Positions 61,081 to 64,000 of a DNA stretch of 64,000 nt are shown piece by piece. The notes beneath the pieces are model-generated. The model was not told the DNA's origin. It did not search any database and saw only the letters and a list, made by a program, of their open reading frames with translations. Origin of the DNA: Paraspadella gotoi (Eukaryota; Chaetognatha); NCBI GenBank assembly GCA_051294375.1, contig CM119264.1:4677352-4741351 (forward strand). Direction: 5' to 3'. Both the position numbers and the translations under genes were made by a program. Each line of letters begins with the position of its first letter. Within the stretch, counting starts at the first letter, position 1.

Positions 61081-62329
61081 GTCTCCGTCTTCGTCGGCCT
61101 CCGAGATCATCTCCTCAACCTCCTCGTCGGACATCCTCTGTCCGAGACTCTCCATGACGCCGCGGAGTTCGTCGACGGTGATGACGCCGTTGCCGTCGAC
61201 GTCGAATTGACGGAAAATTTGACGCATCTCGTCGTCGTCGTCCTTTTCGTCTTCGTCGTCGTCGGGTCGTCGTCGCGTCATCATCGCGACGAATTCGTCG
61301 AAATCTAAGAAGCCGTTGCCGTCAACGTCGACTGGGAAGAAGAAATCGATCGAATCAATCAAATCAATTGAGCAATGGATAAATAGATGAATATATAAAT
61401 GAAAAGAATAACAAAATCAATAGAGAAATAAAAAAAATTAAGAAATCGATTAATCTATCAAATATAAATTCTTTCACGTCACACCGACTGTTAGGAGGTA
61501 TTAACAGTAAAGAAACCATAAGGGCCTTATTAAGGCTGTGCCGATCATTGGCATAGACGAGAAAAAAAGAAAGATAAAAAGAAACTGCGTCAAAGATCGT
61601 AACAAACTACGGATTTATTTTAAAAACGAAAAAAAAACTGTAAAACAAAAACAAGAGATTAATCAAGAAATCATCGAGGTGATTAAACTCCAAAAAGACA
61701 AGAGAGCAACGCAAGAATCAACATATAAATTCAAAATTAAGCGAGAATTTTGATCATTAATCTCAGTTTAAATTTTATGAGAAAATTTCTTCTGAAATAT
61801 TAGTCAGTCGAGCACCAAGAAATCAAAAATGTTTTTTTTCAAAAAAGTTTGTATCGTTTCCTTTCTTTTCGTTGTTATATAGATTAGATTTACAAAGTTT
61901 CAATGCAAATAAAAATTCTGCAACTTTGTAAATCTAAAAAAAATGTTATATTGCGTATTTCACTTTCCTGAGCTGACGAGGGCGCAGATTCAAACTTCAT
62001 GCTCCATCTCCGATAAGTCTCATTGTCTCGTATTCACAATCTCAGTTTTATTGACTTCATTTTTTGAGGGCTTTTTTCACGTCTTTCACCTGTGTCCGAT
62101 TTATCACTTCAGCGTCTTCTTACCATGCTTTTGGCTTTATCACCTCTTTCAACGCCATCTCACCTTGCTTTATCATCTCCTTCAATTCGTCGTCCGTTGC
62201 CTCTTGACCCAAAGATCGCATGACGATCTCCAATTCCTTGGAGGTGATGACGCCGTCGCCATCGCGATCGAAGACGGAGAAGGCTTCGCGGAATTCCTCG
62301 AGTCGTTCGTCCGTGACGCCCTTCTCCAT
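61033..62329 (-). CDS. Calmodulin-like four-EF-hand protein 2
   Basis: Two exons, 62329-62164 and 61331-61033, give 154 residues. EF loops [36 protein letters not shown] and [12 protein letters not shown] are all intact. The linker insert is again acidic ([16 protein letters not shown]) but of different composition from paralogue 1, so the acidic character is kept while the sequence is not. Start, intron position and phase, and the C-terminal MMRGK match paralogue 1. A TATAAAG on the - strand at about 62649-62656 could be its TATA box. The 3' end is followed by a tandem repeat that copies its last codons. Confidence 0.93.
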
Positions 62330-63372
62330 CGTCGCGTCGTTTTCGACTTGTCTTTTGTTTTTATCGCTTTGTTTTCCTTTTTTGATGTTTTTTTTTTCAC
62401 CAAACGTTATGTTTTGTTGGCGAATTAATTAAGAAAGAGAATTTTACATTTTAGTTACATGTTTTTTTATATTAATATACGTAGACGTAGAATATTTTTT
62501 CAGTAATAACGAGACGCTACTGAGAAGGGAAAGATCGATATTTTTTTTTATCCTGTTATCGTGGGAGAGAAACGAGCGAAAGGGAAAGATGAAAATTCTT
62601 CTTAGAATTTGAAAAAAGTTAAAAAAAAAAAAAAACAATAGCAGTGGCGCTTTATACCTCCGATCCCGAGACCGTCTCAAAAGATCGATGCTTAATACGT
62701 TACACAAGCTCACGAAAATTCGTCTCAAAATGTTGATCTAAGACTAATCGAAGTATATCGAGCGATGGGTTCGTTAATGTAGTTTATATATCGAATCGGG
62801 TTTACGTTTTGACCGATCTTTTCTCGCCATTTACCCCCCCCACTTTTTTTTTCTCATTCACATTCTAGATAAAATGTTGATCGACCCATCAGTAAAGTAT
62901 TTTTATTTCAGTCGAGCCCTGGCGTATCCAGATAAGGCCTAAGGAATTAAATTAAAACATTTACGTTTGTTGATATATTTTAACATCGTTTTTTCTTCAG
63001 GAGAAACAGTAATGGAAAATGTATTTCTACGTAAACACTGAAAAATAAATATTCATTTTTAATTTCTTTTCCGATTGAGAGCAGTAGTTTTTAAATAATT
63101 GTTTATTTTTTCATAGCTATCGCTTTACAAACAAAACAGTTCAAACTTGTTTATATGACGCTCACCAAAAGTCTCATTTTTCTCACGAATGTTTATCAAA
63201 AGTCCCATTCTGCTTCTTTCTTTGGTTTTTGTTTTGTTTTGTTTTTTTTTCCCACGGATCAAGGACACAACAACTCGTCGAGAAAGTCAGAAACGATATT
63301 CGCCTTCGGAACAAAGAAATCATACGTAAAAATACACTAACTCTCTTTCCCGTGCCCACGATTGAAACTCAC
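62330..63372. other. Intergenic region between calmodulin-like gene 2 and the DUF3105 exons
   Basis: AT-rich. The only candidate site is the - strand TATAAAG at 62649-62656. Further 3' exons of the DUF3105 gene should lie here or below, but I could not place them. Confidence 0.4.
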
Positions 63373-63762
63373 CTTTTTCTTAAGTAAGTGCTTGTACCGA
63401 CCGTCGGCGGCGAGGTAGTCTTCGGGCGCGTCGAGCGCGTAAGTCTTGATCCAATCCCGAAGATCGTCTTAACAAAAATTAATTAATATTTAAGAATTAA
63501 TCGTCACATTATTAATGTCACGCCACCCCTTTTTTGCCCCAAACCGTCGACGCGATTGAAGAGGACGCGGCATCCCCACGACACTAGCGCCATCGGTCGC
63601 GCGGCCGAAAGACGACGCGAGGGGGTGATCACGTGGCGTCTCAGACATCCGGTGACGAGTTGGCGCAGACGCTCGACTTCATCAGGGTCGGCGCAAGGGT
63701 GGTACAGGGCGACGATGCCGCCGTGTTCGAGGCTGTGGATCCATCGCTGGGGAGGAATGTAC
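63373..63762 (-). CDS. DUF3105 / TP53I13-like membrane-protein gene, two internal exons
   Basis: Exons 63762-63545 and 63467-63373 join in phase 1. The first encodes YIPPQRWIHSLEHGGIVAL, then YHPCADPDEVERLRQLVTGC and SWGCRVLFNRVD. These are the conserved words of the metazoan DUF3105 domain (W-HxLEHG-YHPC and a second conserved Cys region). The second exon encodes DDLRDWIKTYALDAPEDY and ends at a good donor, so at least one further exon lies below 63373. I did not find it, nor the 5' exons beyond 63762. Molecular function of the family is poorly known; human TP53I13 is p53-inducible. Confidence 0.8.
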
Positions 63763-63829
63763 CTTGCGTTGGACGGGGTGGGGGGAGGTTGTAGATCATA
63801 GGGTGCGGTTGAAATATTTTAGCCGCGTA

Positions 63830-64000
63830 ACTTAGCTCAACTTGCAGACAGACCCTCAGTGACCGCCTCCTCTCACAGGCATGTTTAGACCGGATCCGTC
63901 ACATTTAAGCCAGAACCGGGATACCCAGGGATTGAACCCGGGAGGCACGGTTGTAACAGCCATTGAAACGAGGCTGAGGAAGGACAGCAGTGAGGCAGCT
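63830..64000 (-). mobile_element. tRNA-derived SINE-like element (minus strand), runs off the window
   Basis: On the - strand a pol III B-box-like GGTTCAATCC (63929-63938) sits in TCCCGGGTTCAATCC. It is followed by GGTTCTGGCTTAAATGTGAC and by GGAGGCGGTCACTGAGGGTC. The same ordered words occur at 39990-40140 on the + strand, and the last one also near 52621. This shows a dispersed family. Confidence 0.7.

Overview
This is animal nuclear DNA. It has GT-AG introns with consistent phase, metazoan gene families (PDE4 phosphodiesterase, TWIK-like two-pore potassium channel, TMEM106, DUF3105/TP53I13-like, four-EF-hand calmodulin-like proteins, a three-finger C2H2 protein), tRNA-derived SINE-like elements and very abundant (CT/GA)n and (GAC)n microsatellites. 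The conserved proteins are clearly recognisable but divergent from vertebrate and fly relatives, so I read it as a fast-evolving invertebrate. The phylum cannot be fixed from this window.

Layout. Positions 1-8420 are an error-rich second copy of about 29810-37800. A 25-N gap follows. 8446-20400 holds the 5' part of a K2P channel gene, with unassigned sequence upstream. 20490-29400 is an error-rich second copy of about 12680-20400. 29400-30910 holds the 3' exons of the K2P gene, interrupted by a second 25-N gap. 37297-49523 is a complete 16-exon PDE4 gene on the + strand. The joined exons stay in frame from ATG to stop (774 residues), and one intron carries a 2.6 kb array of degenerate copies of its own upstream exon end. 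50354-53581 is a C2H2 zinc-finger gene on the - strand, tail-to-tail with PDE4 and crossed by a 10-N gap with an exact 363-bp repeat on each side. 56202-57659 is a complete four-exon TMEM106-family gene on the - strand. 58694-59565 and 61033-62329 are two tandem calmodulin-like genes on the - strand, each with an acidic insert between its lobes. 63373-63762 holds two exons of a DUF3105 gene on the - strand. SINE-like sequence ends the window.

The two large repeats look like assembly products (noisy long-read fill or unmerged haplotypes), not gene duplications. The copies differ mainly by scattered single-base indels, and where one copy breaks the K2P frame the other can keep it. The most unusual biology, if it survives reassembly, is the exon-derived satellite inside the PDE4 gene, the repeat that copies the 3' coding end of a calmodulin-like gene, and the repeated expansion of GAC codons into poly-aspartate tracts in the channel and in PDE4. 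The K2P and PDE4 genes lie head-to-tail on the same strand; any functional link through cAMP/PKA is only an inference from family knowledge.
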